A DNA stretch of 32,335 nucleotides from Aquimarina agarilytica ZC1 (lineage in GTDB: Bacteria; Bacteroidota; Bacteroidia; Flavobacteriales; Flavobacteriaceae): contig NZ_JH621276.1 in NCBI RefSeq assembly GCF_000255455.1, positions 1 through 32,335 of the forward strand, given 5' to 3'. How positions within the stretch are numbered: the first letter of the stretch is position 1; each line of letters opens with the position of its first letter. Below, in pieces: positions 1 to 8,402 of this stretch. Position numbers and translations under genes: made by a program. The notes beneath the pieces were generated by a model. The model made no database searches. It saw only the letters and a list, made by a program, of their open reading frames with translations, and had not been told where the DNA came from.

Positions 1-264
1 ACTAGCAATCACCATTATATTAATGCTTTTATGCGAAAATATTAAATTAAAATCGTATTAATCATATAAACTTAACATACTATTTATCTATTACAAACAG
101 TTTTATTCTAATTAATCCCTTTGTTAAAACAACATTACAAATAGGTCATTTTTATTAATCGAAACGCATTATTACACAACTAAGTGAATCTATTTAAGAT
201 TGTTACACATTTAATATAAATGAGTCCTGCCAATGTATTTCTCAATCACTTTAGTGAAGAAGTA
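1..264. other. gene-less left edge with a possible degenerate repeat end
   Basis: No coding region is visible here. It lies downstream of the lipoprotein operon that ends at 265. Positions 30-62 contain TATGCGAAA, 11 bases, then AAATCGTATTAAT. This is the same spacing and end sequence as in the dispersed repeat at 32226-32335. A small hairpin TCACT-TT-AGTGA (246-257) lies just past the operon's stop codon. It is short and has no clear T-run, so it is only a weak terminator candidate. Confidence 0.5.
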
Positions 265-1338
265 TTAAAACTCTGCAAAACGCCTATCAAAGGCAAAATT
301 AGTATCGGTAAGTGTTTTTAGGAAAGTAATGAGTTGCTCTTTTTCGGTCTCGGTTAATGGAATCCCCAATTTACCATTATTAGTCAACACAGGATCAAGG
401 GTTTCACTATTCACCATACCTGAATCATAAAAATCCAATACATCCTTTAAGGTTTTAAATCGCCCATCGTGCATGTAAGGTAGGGTTAACTCAACGTTTC
501 GTAAACTTGGCACTCTAAATTTTTGAGCATCTGTATCCAAACCAGAAACTAATTTCCTGCCCATATCATTATATTTCGGATCTATAGGCAATCCGTTATT
601 TCGGTAGGATTGATCCGTAAACAAAGTACCTGCATGACAGCTAGCACATTTGGATTCAAAAAGAGCTTGACCAGCTTGCTCTTGCTCATTTAAGCTTATT
701 CCACCTTCATTTCTAGTAAATTTATCATATTTACTATCTGCCGAAATCATCATTACCATAAATTGAGAAAGTGCCTTTAGCATATTTGCGGTATCAATTT
801 TTCCATTTTCAAATGCCGCTTCAAACAAAGGCGGATAATTTTCATCGGCCGCCAACTTAGCCAAAACATTAGTAAATGTCTCATTCATTTCAACCTCCGA
901 AGTAATTGGAATAATCGGTTGCATATCCAAATGATTTGCAGCACCATCCCAATTAAATTCGTTTAAAAATGCCATATTTTGAACTGGAGGTGAGTTACGC
1001 GTACCTAAAAGCCCATTTACTCCATGACTTACTATATGTTTGTGATGGGTAAATGAAAACTCCTGTCGGTGACATTCACCGCATGAAATTACTCCAGTGG
1101 ATGATAATTTCCCTTCATAAAATAAACGCTTCCCCAATGCAAATCCCTCTTGAGTTGGGGGATTTAGACTTAAATCATATGTTAAGTCCGGAAAGTTAGC
1201 TGGAATTACCACTTCCAATGGTGTTGGATTGAATGCTTTTTTATTATCAACGTCCTCATAACCTACTTCTTGCCCAGAATCACTAGAACAAGAAAGAATG
1301 AAAAAAAACATAAACTTCACTAAAAAAGCTACACGCAT
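265..1338 (-). CDS. di-heme cytochrome c peroxidase / MauG-MbnH-like lipoprotein
   Basis: A 357-residue exported c-type cytochrome of the bacterial di-heme cytochrome c peroxidase/MauG superfamily. The sequence shows a lipoprotein signal (lipobox ending at Cys17, followed by Ser-Ser-Asp) and two CxxCH heme sites, CGECH at 86-90 and CASCH at 231-235. The family block VPSLRN...PYMHDGRF lies at about 276-294, and Trp130 lies between the heme sites. The family either reduces H2O2 or, in MauG and MbnH, uses high-valent hemes to oxidise a residue of a partner protein. The gene lies 6 bp downstream of an MbnP-like gene, which favours an MbnH-type role in which MbnP tryptophan is oxidised to kynurenine. 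That role is inferred from context; a plain peroxidase is the alternative. It is the last gene of a four-gene operon. Family assignment is firm, substrate is not. Confidence 0.9.
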   Translation of the reverse strand: MRVAFLVKFMFFFILSCSSDSGQEVGYEDVDNKKAFNPTPLEVVIPANFPDLTYDLSLNPPTQEGFALGKRLFYEGKLSSTGVISCGECHRQEFSFTHHKHIVSHGVNGLLGTRNSPPVQNMAFLNEFNWDGAANHLDMQPIIPITSEVEMNETFTNVLAKLAADENYPPLFEAAFENGKIDTANMLKALSQFMVMMISADSKYDKFTRNEGGISLNEQEQAGQALFESKCASCHAGTLFTDQSYRNNGLPIDPKYNDMGRKLVSGLDTDAQKFRVPSLRNVELTLPYMHDGRFKTLKDVLDFYDSGMVNSETLDPVLTNNGKLGIPLTETEKEQLITFLKTLTDTNFAFDRRFAEF

Positions 1339-1344
1339 TACTAA

Positions 1345-2106
1345 TTATTTTACGGAAAACATGGTTTGAATATTAGCTGCATATTTAGGCGAATTTTCTG
1401 GATCCAATTGCACATCCGATTTAACGCTTAACGACATTTTATTCACCGCATCAAAAACCTTTGCTATATCCACTTTTAAACCCCCACTAACTATGTTATC
1501 CTTAGTTACTACTAATGAATTAAGTGGCAAAATGATTGCCTTATAATTATCAATATTAGCCCCATGGCTCCCTACATGAATTTTAAAATCATTCGCTGTT
1601 GCATTTTCCGATGTTTCATAGGTACCTTCAAACTTAATAAACTTATAACCCGCTGCCCAAGCCCAAAGCATTTGAGCTTCTTCGGCCTTAGGAACAAAAT
1701 TTAAGGTTCCCTGCTCAATTGGAAACTTACTCTGATCTACTCCAAAACCAAATTTAACCGCCGTATATTCTCCAACAGGCACTTTAGAAAAATCAATAGA
1801 TAATGTTTCTGTATCTGCCTCATTAATTAAAAAATAACTATCCGCTTTAGGGTATTCAAACTCATTGCCTTGTTTATCAACAAACACAAAGTCACTTAAA
1901 ATATATTTTAATTCCGAAACTTTGTACGACTCTCCCGAAGCATTCGTATAAGATTCCGTATTTAATATCAGCTCTTTATCTTGAACTACATTAGCTATAC
2001 TTAAATTAAGATTTCCAAATTCCGGTGCTTTTTTATCGTCGCTATTACAAGCAATTAAACCCATACTTATAAGACCTAATTGTAGTATTTTTTTTTGAAT
2101 TTTCAT
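1345..2106 (-). CDS. MbnP-like copper-binding lipoprotein
   Basis: A 253-residue protein with a lipobox ending at Cys20, followed by Asn-Ser-Asp-Asp. The central motif MLWAWAAGYKFIKFEG (146-161) and the later H177-V-G-S-H181 resemble the conserved core of MbnP, a periplasmic/outer-membrane copper protein first described beside methanobactin genes. In studied MbnP, one tryptophan is converted to kynurenine by the di-heme partner MbnH, and copper binding depends on it. Trp148 and Trp150 are the candidates here. The gene is directly upstream of a di-heme MauG-like gene (6 bp gap), the pairing known for mbnP/mbnH. It may bind copper at the cell surface, since the Cys-x-Ser-Asp-Asp start suggests export to the outside. 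Copper binding and kynurenine formation are inferred from family and context only. Confidence 0.8.
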   Translation of the reverse strand: MKIQKKILQLGLISMGLIACNSDDKKAPEFGNLNLSIANVVQDKELILNTESYTNASGESYKVSELKYILSDFVFVDKQGNEFEYPKADSYFLINEADTETLSIDFSKVPVGEYTAVKFGFGVDQSKFPIEQGTLNFVPKAEEAQMLWAWAAGYKFIKFEGTYETSENATANDFKIHVGSHGANIDNYKAIILPLNSLVVTKDNIVSGGLKVDIAKVFDAVNKMSLSVKSDVQLDPENSPKYAANIQTMFSVK

Positions 2107-2113
2107 AGTGTTT

Positions 2114-3499
2114 CTATTTTGACAAACTGATTACAAGCGCATCTTTTTTCCCTTTGTTGTCTATTAGGTCTGTTACACTTTCTGAATCTCCTATAATTAT
2201 GATGTTGTTTTTAGCATCCTCTAAAACATCGTATGCAAAATCAAGCTTAGCACCACCTAACGTAGCAGTCCATTGCAACTGTAACTTTTGATCAATTTCT
2301 GCTAGGTAATAATCATTACCTCCTTTTGCCTCCTGTATGTCACCATCATTACTCCGTGTATTCCCTGCAATTAAAAAGCTTCCTGATCTAGTTTCGTAAA
2401 TAGCCTCTGCATTATCAAAGTCTGATCCTCCCATACTAAATTGTTCTAAAAGAACTCCATTTTCATTAATTTTCACTATCCAAACATCGGCATTTCCTTT
2501 ATTCTCTTTCACATCAACATCGGAACTTCGCGAATTACCTACAATAATGTAATTCCCATCGGCTGTTTTGATAATTGCATTTGCCATATCTATCTCCGAG
2601 CCTCCATAGGTTTTTTCCCAAATCAACTCCCCTGTAGCATTAATTTTAATTGCCCAATAATCATAACTTCCATTATTTTTATTAATATCAAAATCATCAC
2701 TTTCTGTTGATCCAACGGCTATAAATCCTCCATCATTAGTGACTACAATATCACTTGCTCTGTCATTATTACTCCCTCCAAAAAATTTCTCCCATTCTTT
2801 ATTTCCTTCCCTATCTAGCTTATGAATCCAAAATTCACCTACTCCATGTAATGTTTTAAGTCCTTTTGCCCCCTTGGTAGGTTTTAAATTTGGTCCATTA
2901 TAATTATCAACATCCAAAAAACCTGCGGTCACAAAACCGCCATCGGGAGTTTCCTTTACCGAAAAAGCTCTGTCATCCCCCAAAAAACCAAAACTTTTTT
3001 CCCACTGTAAATCCCCTGCTGCATCTAACTTTACAATCCAATGATCATAAGAACCTTCATTATTAGAAACATCATCATCTAAACTTCGGCTATAGCCAGA
3101 AATAATAAAACCCCCATCAGTTGTTTTTGCTATACTCTCTCCTCGATCATCATCATTCCCTCCATAAGTATTATTCCAAATAATTTCTCCTTTTGCATTT
3201 AGTTTTATCACCCAAAAATCCTGAGTTCCACGCACTCTATCCACATCACCATCTACACTTTCTGTATTTCCTAAGACTACATAATCATCATCCAATAATA
3301 CGATCGCCTTTACTTCGTCATTCAAGCTTCCACCTATACTTTTACTCCAATTTAGTTCTAAATTAACACCACTTGCAGGAGGTTGTTTATTAGGACTCTC
3401 TTGTCCTGCCATCCGACTGTCATCTGAAGAAGAACAACTTAACAGCACACCAGCTACAACAAGCAAAATGAAAGTATCTATTTTTAGATATTTTAGCAT
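2114..3499 (-). CDS. seven-repeat beta-propeller lipoprotein
   Basis: A 461-residue lipoprotein (lipobox ending at Cys22, then Ser-Ser-Ser-Asp-Asp). The remainder consists of seven repeats of about 55-70 residues. Each has the pattern GG(S/N)..D(D/N)...(A)I..T.DGGFI..G.(S/T).S.D.D, then D.W(I/V)(I/V)K(L/I)...G...W. The third repeat carries an insertion of about 12 residues. Seven such units fit a seven-bladed beta-propeller resembling SBBP/delta-60-repeat proteins. No catalytic site is recognised, and binding or scaffolding at the cell surface is the likely role. It is the second gene of the operon, 6 bp after the LVIVD-repeat gene and 7 bp before mbnP. Co-transcription suggests a shared function with the copper/di-heme pair, but the sequence does not show what it is. 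Confidence 0.8.
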   Translation of the reverse strand: MLKYLKIDTFILLVVAGVLLSCSSSDDSRMAGQESPNKQPPASGVNLELNWSKSIGGSLNDEVKAIVLLDDDYVVLGNTESVDGDVDRVRGTQDFWVIKLNAKGEIIWNNTYGGNDDDRGESIAKTTDGGFIISGYSRSLDDDVSNNEGSYDHWIVKLDAAGDLQWEKSFGFLGDDRAFSVKETPDGGFVTAGFLDVDNYNGPNLKPTKGAKGLKTLHGVGEFWIHKLDREGNKEWEKFFGGSNNDRASDIVVTNDGGFIAVGSTESDDFDINKNNGSYDYWAIKINATGELIWEKTYGGSEIDMANAIIKTADGNYIIVGNSRSSDVDVKENKGNADVWIVKINENGVLLEQFSMGGSDFDNAEAIYETRSGSFLIAGNTRSNDGDIQEAKGGNDYYLAEIDQKLQLQWTATLGGAKLDFAYDVLEDAKNNIIIIGDSESVTDLIDNKGKKDALVISLSK

Positions 3500-3505
3500 A
3501 ACATC

Positions 3506-4816
3506 CTATTCAGATTTTTTAACAACAAACAAACCTTTCTGACTATCATTAAAAATAATTGATCCGCTTTTAAAAAAAGGATAGACACTCCAAACTCCAC
3601 CAAAAGAAGCCGAATTTGAATTTGGCACCGAATCAAAAAAGCCTACTTCGGTCATATTTTTATTGGCAATATCACTTACATCAATGATCCGAATCCCTGC
3701 AACATAATTTGCTAGATAAAATAGATTACCATTAACATAACCATTATGATCAATGGCGTTTGTAGGCCCTGAATATTCCATGTGAATTTTAGGGGCATCC
3801 AAATCAGTAAAATCAAATACTATAGTTCGGGTTTTAAAACCGAACTCCTGCTCATCCAACTCATCACCTAACAAAAAATAAGTTTGATCCTCGGTAAACC
3901 AACCTTGGTGAGTATACTTAAAATTACTATATGTGATTTCCGAAATTTTTATTGGATTATTCTTATCAGTCACATCAACAATAACCACCTCATCTTCATT
4001 ACTCCCTATATATATTTCTTTACCTTGATAATCTGCATCTGGCCCACTATAGGTCACCACTTGTGCATCATGCGAATATCCATCGGCACTATATCCCCCT
4101 ACTCCTTTTGGTGATTTTGGATTAGACACATCAACAAAAACAGCTCCTCCCCCAAAAATATCTCTTGATGTTCCATTTATGTAAGCATAATTTTCACTTT
4201 CATTGATCACAATATTATGCGCACTTCCAAATTCGTTAAAAGTAGCATCTGCACTAAATGTTTGATTTACTCCTTCCGAACGTAATTTGGTTAAATCAAA
4301 AACTTGCATTCCGTGATTTTGAGCCTCACTAACTATGAATGCATGATCATCATAAACTTTTATATCTCTCCAGGAGCTATTTTCTGTTGCTGTTGGCAAT
4401 TTTCCTTTTACAATTGGATTTAATGGATCGGAAACATCAACAAATGCTGTCCCCGAAGCTGCCCCCACAATAGCATATTCTTTTTGTGTCGTAGTATCGG
4501 TCCACCCCCATATATCATTTCCAAAGGCATCAGCCTGAGTAAAACCTAAATTTTTTAATGATACATTAGACATTAAATCATACCCATTACACGGATAAAT
4601 ACCGGCAAAACCATTTTCGCAAATTACTCGTTTTGTACTTTCTTCTGGATTAGGCATACCTATAGGGTCCGTTATTATTGGTTCTTCAGTAACAGGATCT
4701 TCAACAGTGGGAGGAGGAACTATAGTCGTATCATCACTACTACAGTTTATAAAAACCAGCATCAAACCTACAGCTAACATCCATTTACTAAAAAGAAATC
4801 CACTTTTAATTACCAT
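3506..4816 (-). CDS. choice-of-anchor B family LVIVD-repeat lipoprotein
   Basis: A 436-residue lipoprotein. The lipobox ends at Cys25, followed by Ser-Ser-Asp-Asp and a Pro/Glu/Thr-rich linker to about residue 60. It then has CENGFAGIYPCNGYDL (Cys66 and Cys76, possibly a disulfide), typical of the choice-of-anchor B family. Repeats such as FVDVSDPLNPIV, FVDVSNPKSPKG, IVDVTDKNNPIK and IIDVSDIANK are LVIVD-type propeller units. Family members are exported Bacteroidota proteins held by varying anchors (lipid or T9SS tail); their function is unknown. It is the first gene of the four-gene operon, and a candidate promoter lies about 30 bp upstream. It probably forms a second propeller alongside the product of the next gene. 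Confidence 0.85.
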   Translation of the reverse strand: MVIKSGFLFSKWMLAVGLMLVFINCSSDDTTIVPPPTVEDPVTEEPIITDPIGMPNPEESTKRVICENGFAGIYPCNGYDLMSNVSLKNLGFTQADAFGNDIWGWTDTTTQKEYAIVGAASGTAFVDVSDPLNPIVKGKLPTATENSSWRDIKVYDDHAFIVSEAQNHGMQVFDLTKLRSEGVNQTFSADATFNEFGSAHNIVINESENYAYINGTSRDIFGGGAVFVDVSNPKSPKGVGGYSADGYSHDAQVVTYSGPDADYQGKEIYIGSNEDEVVIVDVTDKNNPIKISEITYSNFKYTHQGWFTEDQTYFLLGDELDEQEFGFKTRTIVFDFTDLDAPKIHMEYSGPTNAIDHNGYVNGNLFYLANYVAGIRIIDVSDIANKNMTEVGFFDSVPNSNSASFGGVWSVYPFFKSGSIIFNDSQKGLFVVKKSE

Positions 4817-4842
4817 ATTGACAAGTATTTATCTAAAATTAA

Positions 4843-4875
4843 CAACTATAACATTTACAAGCTTTTCCAATCAAA
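4843..4875 (-). promoter_or_regulatory. candidate Bacteroidota promoter of the lipoprotein operon
   Basis: Read on the minus strand, TTTG (4875-4872) is followed after 21 bases by TATAGTTG (4850-4843), seven of eight positions of the TAnnTTTG -7 box. The start codon of the first operon gene (4816) lies about 27 bases downstream. It is a pattern match only. The divergent thiL promoter lies in the same intergenic region. Confidence 0.4.
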
Positions 4876-5064
4876 AAATAATTTTTTAATACGGCTTAAC
4901 TTATAACTAGATTGATTTATAACGAAAAAAACACGAATAACATATGTGCTTATTTTTAAACTTTACCTACAATTTAAGCATAAAATTCATTTCAATTTTA
5001 AAAGTCCTACAAATAGCTATAGATAAAGGACACATAAAAAACATAGAATTCGTCAACTTCTTTT

Positions 5065-5072
5065 TACTTTTG
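5065..5072 (+). promoter_or_regulatory. -7 promoter box of thiL
   Basis: TACTTTTG matches the Bacteroidota TAnnTTTG -7 box exactly. It ends only four bases before the ATG at 5077, so the transcript would be leaderless or nearly so if this box is used. No clear -33 TTG was found at the usual distance. The ATG is supported by the conserved thiL N-terminus. Confidence 0.5.
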
Positions 5073-5076
5073 CATC

Positions 5077-6123
5077 ATGATTGAAGATAAAACCCCGCAA
5101 CGTACTCGCCTTTCTGATCTTGGAGAATTTGGCTTAATTGAACATTTGACAAAAAACTTTAAAGTAACTCATGAAAGCACGTTAAAAAGTATAGGTGATG
5201 ATGCTGCTGTTATTGATTTTAATGACAAGCAATGTGTGATCACCACTGATTTACTTGTTGAGGGAATACATTTTGATTTGGCCTATGTTCCATTAAAACA
5301 CTTAGGCTACAAAGCTGTTATGGTTAATTTATCGGATGTATATGCAATGAATGCGATACCCAAACAAATCACAGTATCCATAGCCGCCAGTAATCGTTTT
5401 CCACTGGAAGCTTTAGAAGATTTGTATGCAGGTATAGAAACTGCTGCAAAAATATATAATATTGACGTTGTTGGAGGCGACACCACTTCTTCCAACAAAG
5501 GACTTTTAATTAGTATTACGGCTTTAGGCCACGCCAACAAAGAAGATATTGTATACCGTAGTGGAGCTAAGGATAATGATTTAATTGTTGTTTCGGGCGA
5601 CTTAGGAGCCGCTTACATGGGCTTACAAATACTTGAACGCGAAAATGAAGTATTTAAAGTAAATCCGCAATCGCAACCAGATTTATCCATGTACTCCTAC
5701 CTAATTGAACGCCAATTAAAACCTGAAGCGAGAAAAGATATCCCAGAACTACTTAAAGCACTCAATGTAAAACCAACGAGTATGATTGATATTAGCGATG
5801 GATTATCTTCAGAAATTTTACACCTATGCAAAGCTTCAGCACTTAGTGCGACCTTATATGAAGATAAAATCCCTTTAGACCCGACGGTAATAAATTCATG
5901 TGAAGAATTTAATTTAGACAGTACCACTATAGCGCTAAGTGGTGGTGAAGATTACGAATTGTTATTTACAGTAAAACAGGAAGATTTTCCCAAAATAAAG
6001 GCAAATCCAAACCTTTCAATTATTGGTCATATGACGCCTAAAAATGAAGGGATTTATTTAGTAACCCGTGGGAATACAAAAGTAGAAATTACTGCTCAAG
6101 GATGGAATAGCTTACAAGAATAA
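5077..6123 (+). CDS. thiL: thiamine-monophosphate kinase
   Basis: A 348-residue ThiL, which phosphorylates thiamine monophosphate to thiamine diphosphate with ATP, the last step of vitamin B1 cofactor synthesis in the cytoplasm. The PurM/ThiL-type ATP-binding motifs are all visible: SIGDDAAVID (Asp41 and Asp42), TTDLLVEGIHFDL, MVNLSDVYAMNA, VVGGDTTSS, the MIDISDGLSSE motif near residue 235, and LSGGEDYELLFT. Length is normal for the family. The N-terminal stretch LGEFGLIEHLT is the usual Bacteroidota start, so the ATG at 5077 is well supported despite lying so close to the promoter box. It is transcribed alone, divergent from the lipoprotein operon and converging on the small gene at 6126 with only two bases between the stop codons. 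Confidence 0.96.
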   Translation: MIEDKTPQRTRLSDLGEFGLIEHLTKNFKVTHESTLKSIGDDAAVIDFNDKQCVITTDLLVEGIHFDLAYVPLKHLGYKAVMVNLSDVYAMNAIPKQITVSIAASNRFPLEALEDLYAGIETAAKIYNIDVVGGDTTSSNKGLLISITALGHANKEDIVYRSGAKDNDLIVVSGDLGAAYMGLQILERENEVFKVNPQSQPDLSMYSYLIERQLKPEARKDIPELLKALNVKPTSMIDISDGLSSEILHLCKASALSATLYEDKIPLDPTVINSCEEFNLDSTTIALSGGEDYELLFTVKQEDFPKIKANPNLSIIGHMTPKNEGIYLVTRGNTKVEITAQGWNSLQE

Positions 6124-6125
6124 AA

Positions 6126-6380
6126 CTAAGCGACCACTTTCATTTTTGTACGCTTAGATCTGCGACGTTTTACGACTACTTGTTCTAATCCTAAATGGAT
6201 AAATTTCAACTTAGGAGTTAAGGGAACAAGTTGTCCTTTTGCATTATTCGTAACCTCTTTCTTACAACAAGAACATGAATATTCTTTAATATGATTGGTT
6301 ACTTTTTTAATTGTCTGATACTGATGCCCTACAACGGAACAGTATAATTTCGGTATAAATAACTTGTTAGATACATTCAT
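6126..6380 (-). CDS. small Cys-rich, possibly zinc-binding protein
   Basis: An 84-residue protein of unknown function. Cys14 and His19 (CSVVGH) and a CxCC cluster (Cys36, Cys38, Cys39) suggest a small zinc-ribbon-like metal site; they resemble the C...GH / C..C layout of some short DUF1660-like proteins. The C-terminus is strongly basic (KRRRSKRTKMK, 71-81), as in nucleic-acid-binding proteins. There is no signal peptide. It stands alone between thiL (convergent, 2 bp) and a 253-bp non-coding gap. The reading frame, basic tail and clustered cysteines argue that it is real; the function is not known. Confidence 0.65.
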   Translation of the reverse strand: MNVSNKLFIPKLYCSVVGHQYQTIKKVTNHIKEYSCSCCKKEVTNNAKGQLVPLTPKLKFIHLGLEQVVVKRRRSKRTKMKVVA

Positions 6381-6633
6381 TACATTGGGGTATAATGCAT
6401 TAATATGGTACTAATTAAGTTAAAAAAACCATATAAACCAAATTCCCAAAAGTCAAAAATTCATCTATTTGCAGTCTAAATCTTACAATTTTAGCTTTCA
6501 ATCGCCTTGTAAATATTTCAAATCACTGAAAACAAAGGGATTAGCATTAAAATGTTAAATTTTACTTTTTATCGATATTTTTTGACTTTAATCGAAAATA
6601 GTGATAAAAAAACAGTCTTTTCATAAAAAATTA

Positions 6634-7515
6634 TTAGCAAACCACACTCAATACATTTTCAAGTATTTGGTAATCAATAGTATTTGTTTTTTCCTTTTTG
6701 ACCTCACCATCCAATTGATATTCTATCGTAAAACCCTGTTCCTTTTTGACCACAACTTTTTTTGCAGAATAATATTGAACTTCTTTTAAACTTTCATGTT
6801 TTCTAAAAAGCATTAATAAACCAAATAACAGAATTTTAATTTTATTAATTTTTGTAACTATTAAAATATCAAAAAAACCATCCTCTAATGAAGCCTTTGG
6901 AGTAAGACTCAAATTATAACCCAATTCATTTGAATTTGAAACAAACACCATAAATGGCTGACACTTTATTTCCTCCCCATCAATACTTACATTATATTTT
7001 TCATTGGAGCTATACTCCTTTAAAGCCTTAATACTCGATTTTATATAACTTGTAATGGTGCGTTCATTTGAATTTTCATAATTTTTAATAACCTGGGCAT
7101 CAAATCCCATACCCGAATTACTAAAAAAATAATTTCCATTTACTGTTCCAACATCTATTTTAATTTTCTTTTCTTTTTTAATAAGCATTAATGCTTTTTC
7201 AATTTCCAATGGAATATTTAAATTAGATGCCAAACCATTACCCGAACCTGCTGGAACTATACCCAAAGTAACGTTACTCCCCACCAAACATGATGCCACT
7301 TCATTTATAGTCCCATCACCCCCACTAGCCACTACGATTGAGGCCTTATTTTTTACACTCGCTTTAGCTAAGGCTGTCGCATGGTTTTTGTATTGAGTAT
7401 AAAATACCTCAACATTAAATTCTGACTTGGGAAAATAGTTATAGATAAAAGCTTCGGATATTTCATTTTTCCCCGAACCTGATATGGGATTAATTATAAA
7501 ATGTATACTTCTCAT
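6634..7515 (-). CDS. diacylglycerol kinase family lipid kinase (YegS/DgkB-like)
   Basis: About 293 residues. It is a cytoplasmic or membrane-associated kinase that phosphorylates a lipid such as diacylglycerol or sphingosine-like lipids. Motifs: the N-terminal NPISGSGK loop, ASGGDGTINEVA (the GGDGT nucleotide-binding signature), GIVPAGSGNGLA, and the C-terminal YQLDGE that usually completes the fold. I place the start at the ATG at 7515. A TTG two codons earlier (7521) is also open and has an AGGA 10-13 bases upstream, so a start there cannot be excluded. It is divergent from the acyltransferase gene at 7658, which also handles phospholipids; the 142-bp gap could hold both promoters. Confidence 0.88.
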   Translation of the reverse strand: MRSIHFIINPISGSGKNEISEAFIYNYFPKSEFNVEVFYTQYKNHATALAKASVKNKASIVVASGGDGTINEVASCLVGSNVTLGIVPAGSGNGLASNLNIPLEIEKALMLIKKEKKIKIDVGTVNGNYFFSNSGMGFDAQVIKNYENSNERTITSYIKSSIKALKEYSSNEKYNVSIDGEEIKCQPFMVFVSNSNELGYNLSLTPKASLEDGFFDILIVTKINKIKILLFGLLMLFRKHESLKEVQYYSAKKVVVKKEQGFTIEYQLDGEVKKEKTNTIDYQILENVLSVVC

Positions 7516-7657
7516 TGACAAAAAATTTCCTTTTGTAGCATTTGAAATTGATGGAATAAATAACTGCTTCTAAAATTACATTTAAAAAAATTAGAAACTA
7601 CAACTTAATTTTTAGTTTCTTTGAAAGAGTGCATTGTTGCTTTTTAAATAAAATTAC

Positions 7658-8398
7658 ATGAAGTGGTATCAATATCCTTTTTATATATTTTTTAGAAGTT
7701 GGTTTTATCTAATGATGGGACTCCCTTTACTCCTATTTTCACCTCTTCTTATTCTTTTAACGCTAAAACAATCTTGGTATCCTCTTTTCTTTAAAGTAGC
7801 ACGCATTTGGTCCGCTTTTGTATTATATGCTTCTGGTTTTATTCCTTTACGGAAGAATGGTATTTTTAATGAACCCGGAAAAAGTTTTATGATCATTGCC
7901 AATCACACTTCTATGCTTGACATTATGCTTATGTTACATAGCGTAAAAAACCCTTTTGTTTTTGTTGGCAAAAAAGAATTGACTAAAATTCCCGTATTTG
8001 GATACTTTTACAAAAGAACGTGTATTTTGGTTGATCGTAATAACTCTAAAAGCAGAAGAGAAGTTTTTGAACAAGCAAAAGCTAAAATTGATTTAGGCTT
8101 GAGTGTCTGTATTTTTCCCGAAGGAGGCGTACCCGATGATGAATCTATTCTACTTGATAAATTTAAAGATGGTGCTTTTAGACTGGCTATTGAACATCAC
8201 TTACCTTTGGCTCCATTAGTATTTCCCGATAATAAAAAACGTTTTTCTTATACTTTTTTTAGTGGTAGTTATGGAAAAACACGCTCTTATATACTTAACC
8301 AAATTCCAACTTCGGGCTATAGCCTAAATGAAAAAGGAATGTTAAGGCAGCAAGCACATCAACACATATTAAAAAAACTTAATGAAGTAACTAATTAA
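7658..8398 (+). CDS. plsC: 1-acyl-sn-glycerol-3-phosphate acyltransferase
   Basis: A 246-residue PlsC-family acyltransferase that transfers an acyl chain to lysophosphatidic acid to make phosphatidic acid at the inner membrane. The catalytic HX4D motif is NHTSMLD (His83, Asp88). The acceptor-binding motif is FPEGG (153-157). The N-terminus has hydrophobic segments (about 6-36 and 45-62) that would anchor it. Length is normal. The next gene starts 4 bp after its stop codon, so the two are probably co-transcribed. Aminolipid-specific acyltransferases share these motifs, so the exact acceptor is not certain. Confidence 0.9.
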   Translation: MKWYQYPFYIFFRSWFYLMMGLPLLLFSPLLILLTLKQSWYPLFFKVARIWSAFVLYASGFIPLRKNGIFNEPGKSFMIIANHTSMLDIMLMLHSVKNPFVFVGKKELTKIPVFGYFYKRTCILVDRNNSKSRREVFEQAKAKIDLGLSVCIFPEGGVPDDESILLDKFKDGAFRLAIEHHLPLAPLVFPDNKKRFSYTFFSGSYGKTRSYILNQIPTSGYSLNEKGMLRQQAHQHILKKLNEVTN

Positions 8399-8402
8399 CT
8401 CC

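Noticed and set aside
2114..3499. Regularly spaced repeats that could suggest a CRISPR or tandem-repeat array
   Set aside because: The period is that of protein repeats of 55-70 residues, and the DNA between units varies as coding sequence does; it is a beta-propeller gene.
7516..7521. TTG start for the lipid kinase two codons before the ATG
   Set aside because: The ATG at 7515 is preferred because the family begins directly at the NPxSGxGK strand; a nearby AGGA keeps the TTG possible but Bacteroidota rarely rely on such sites.
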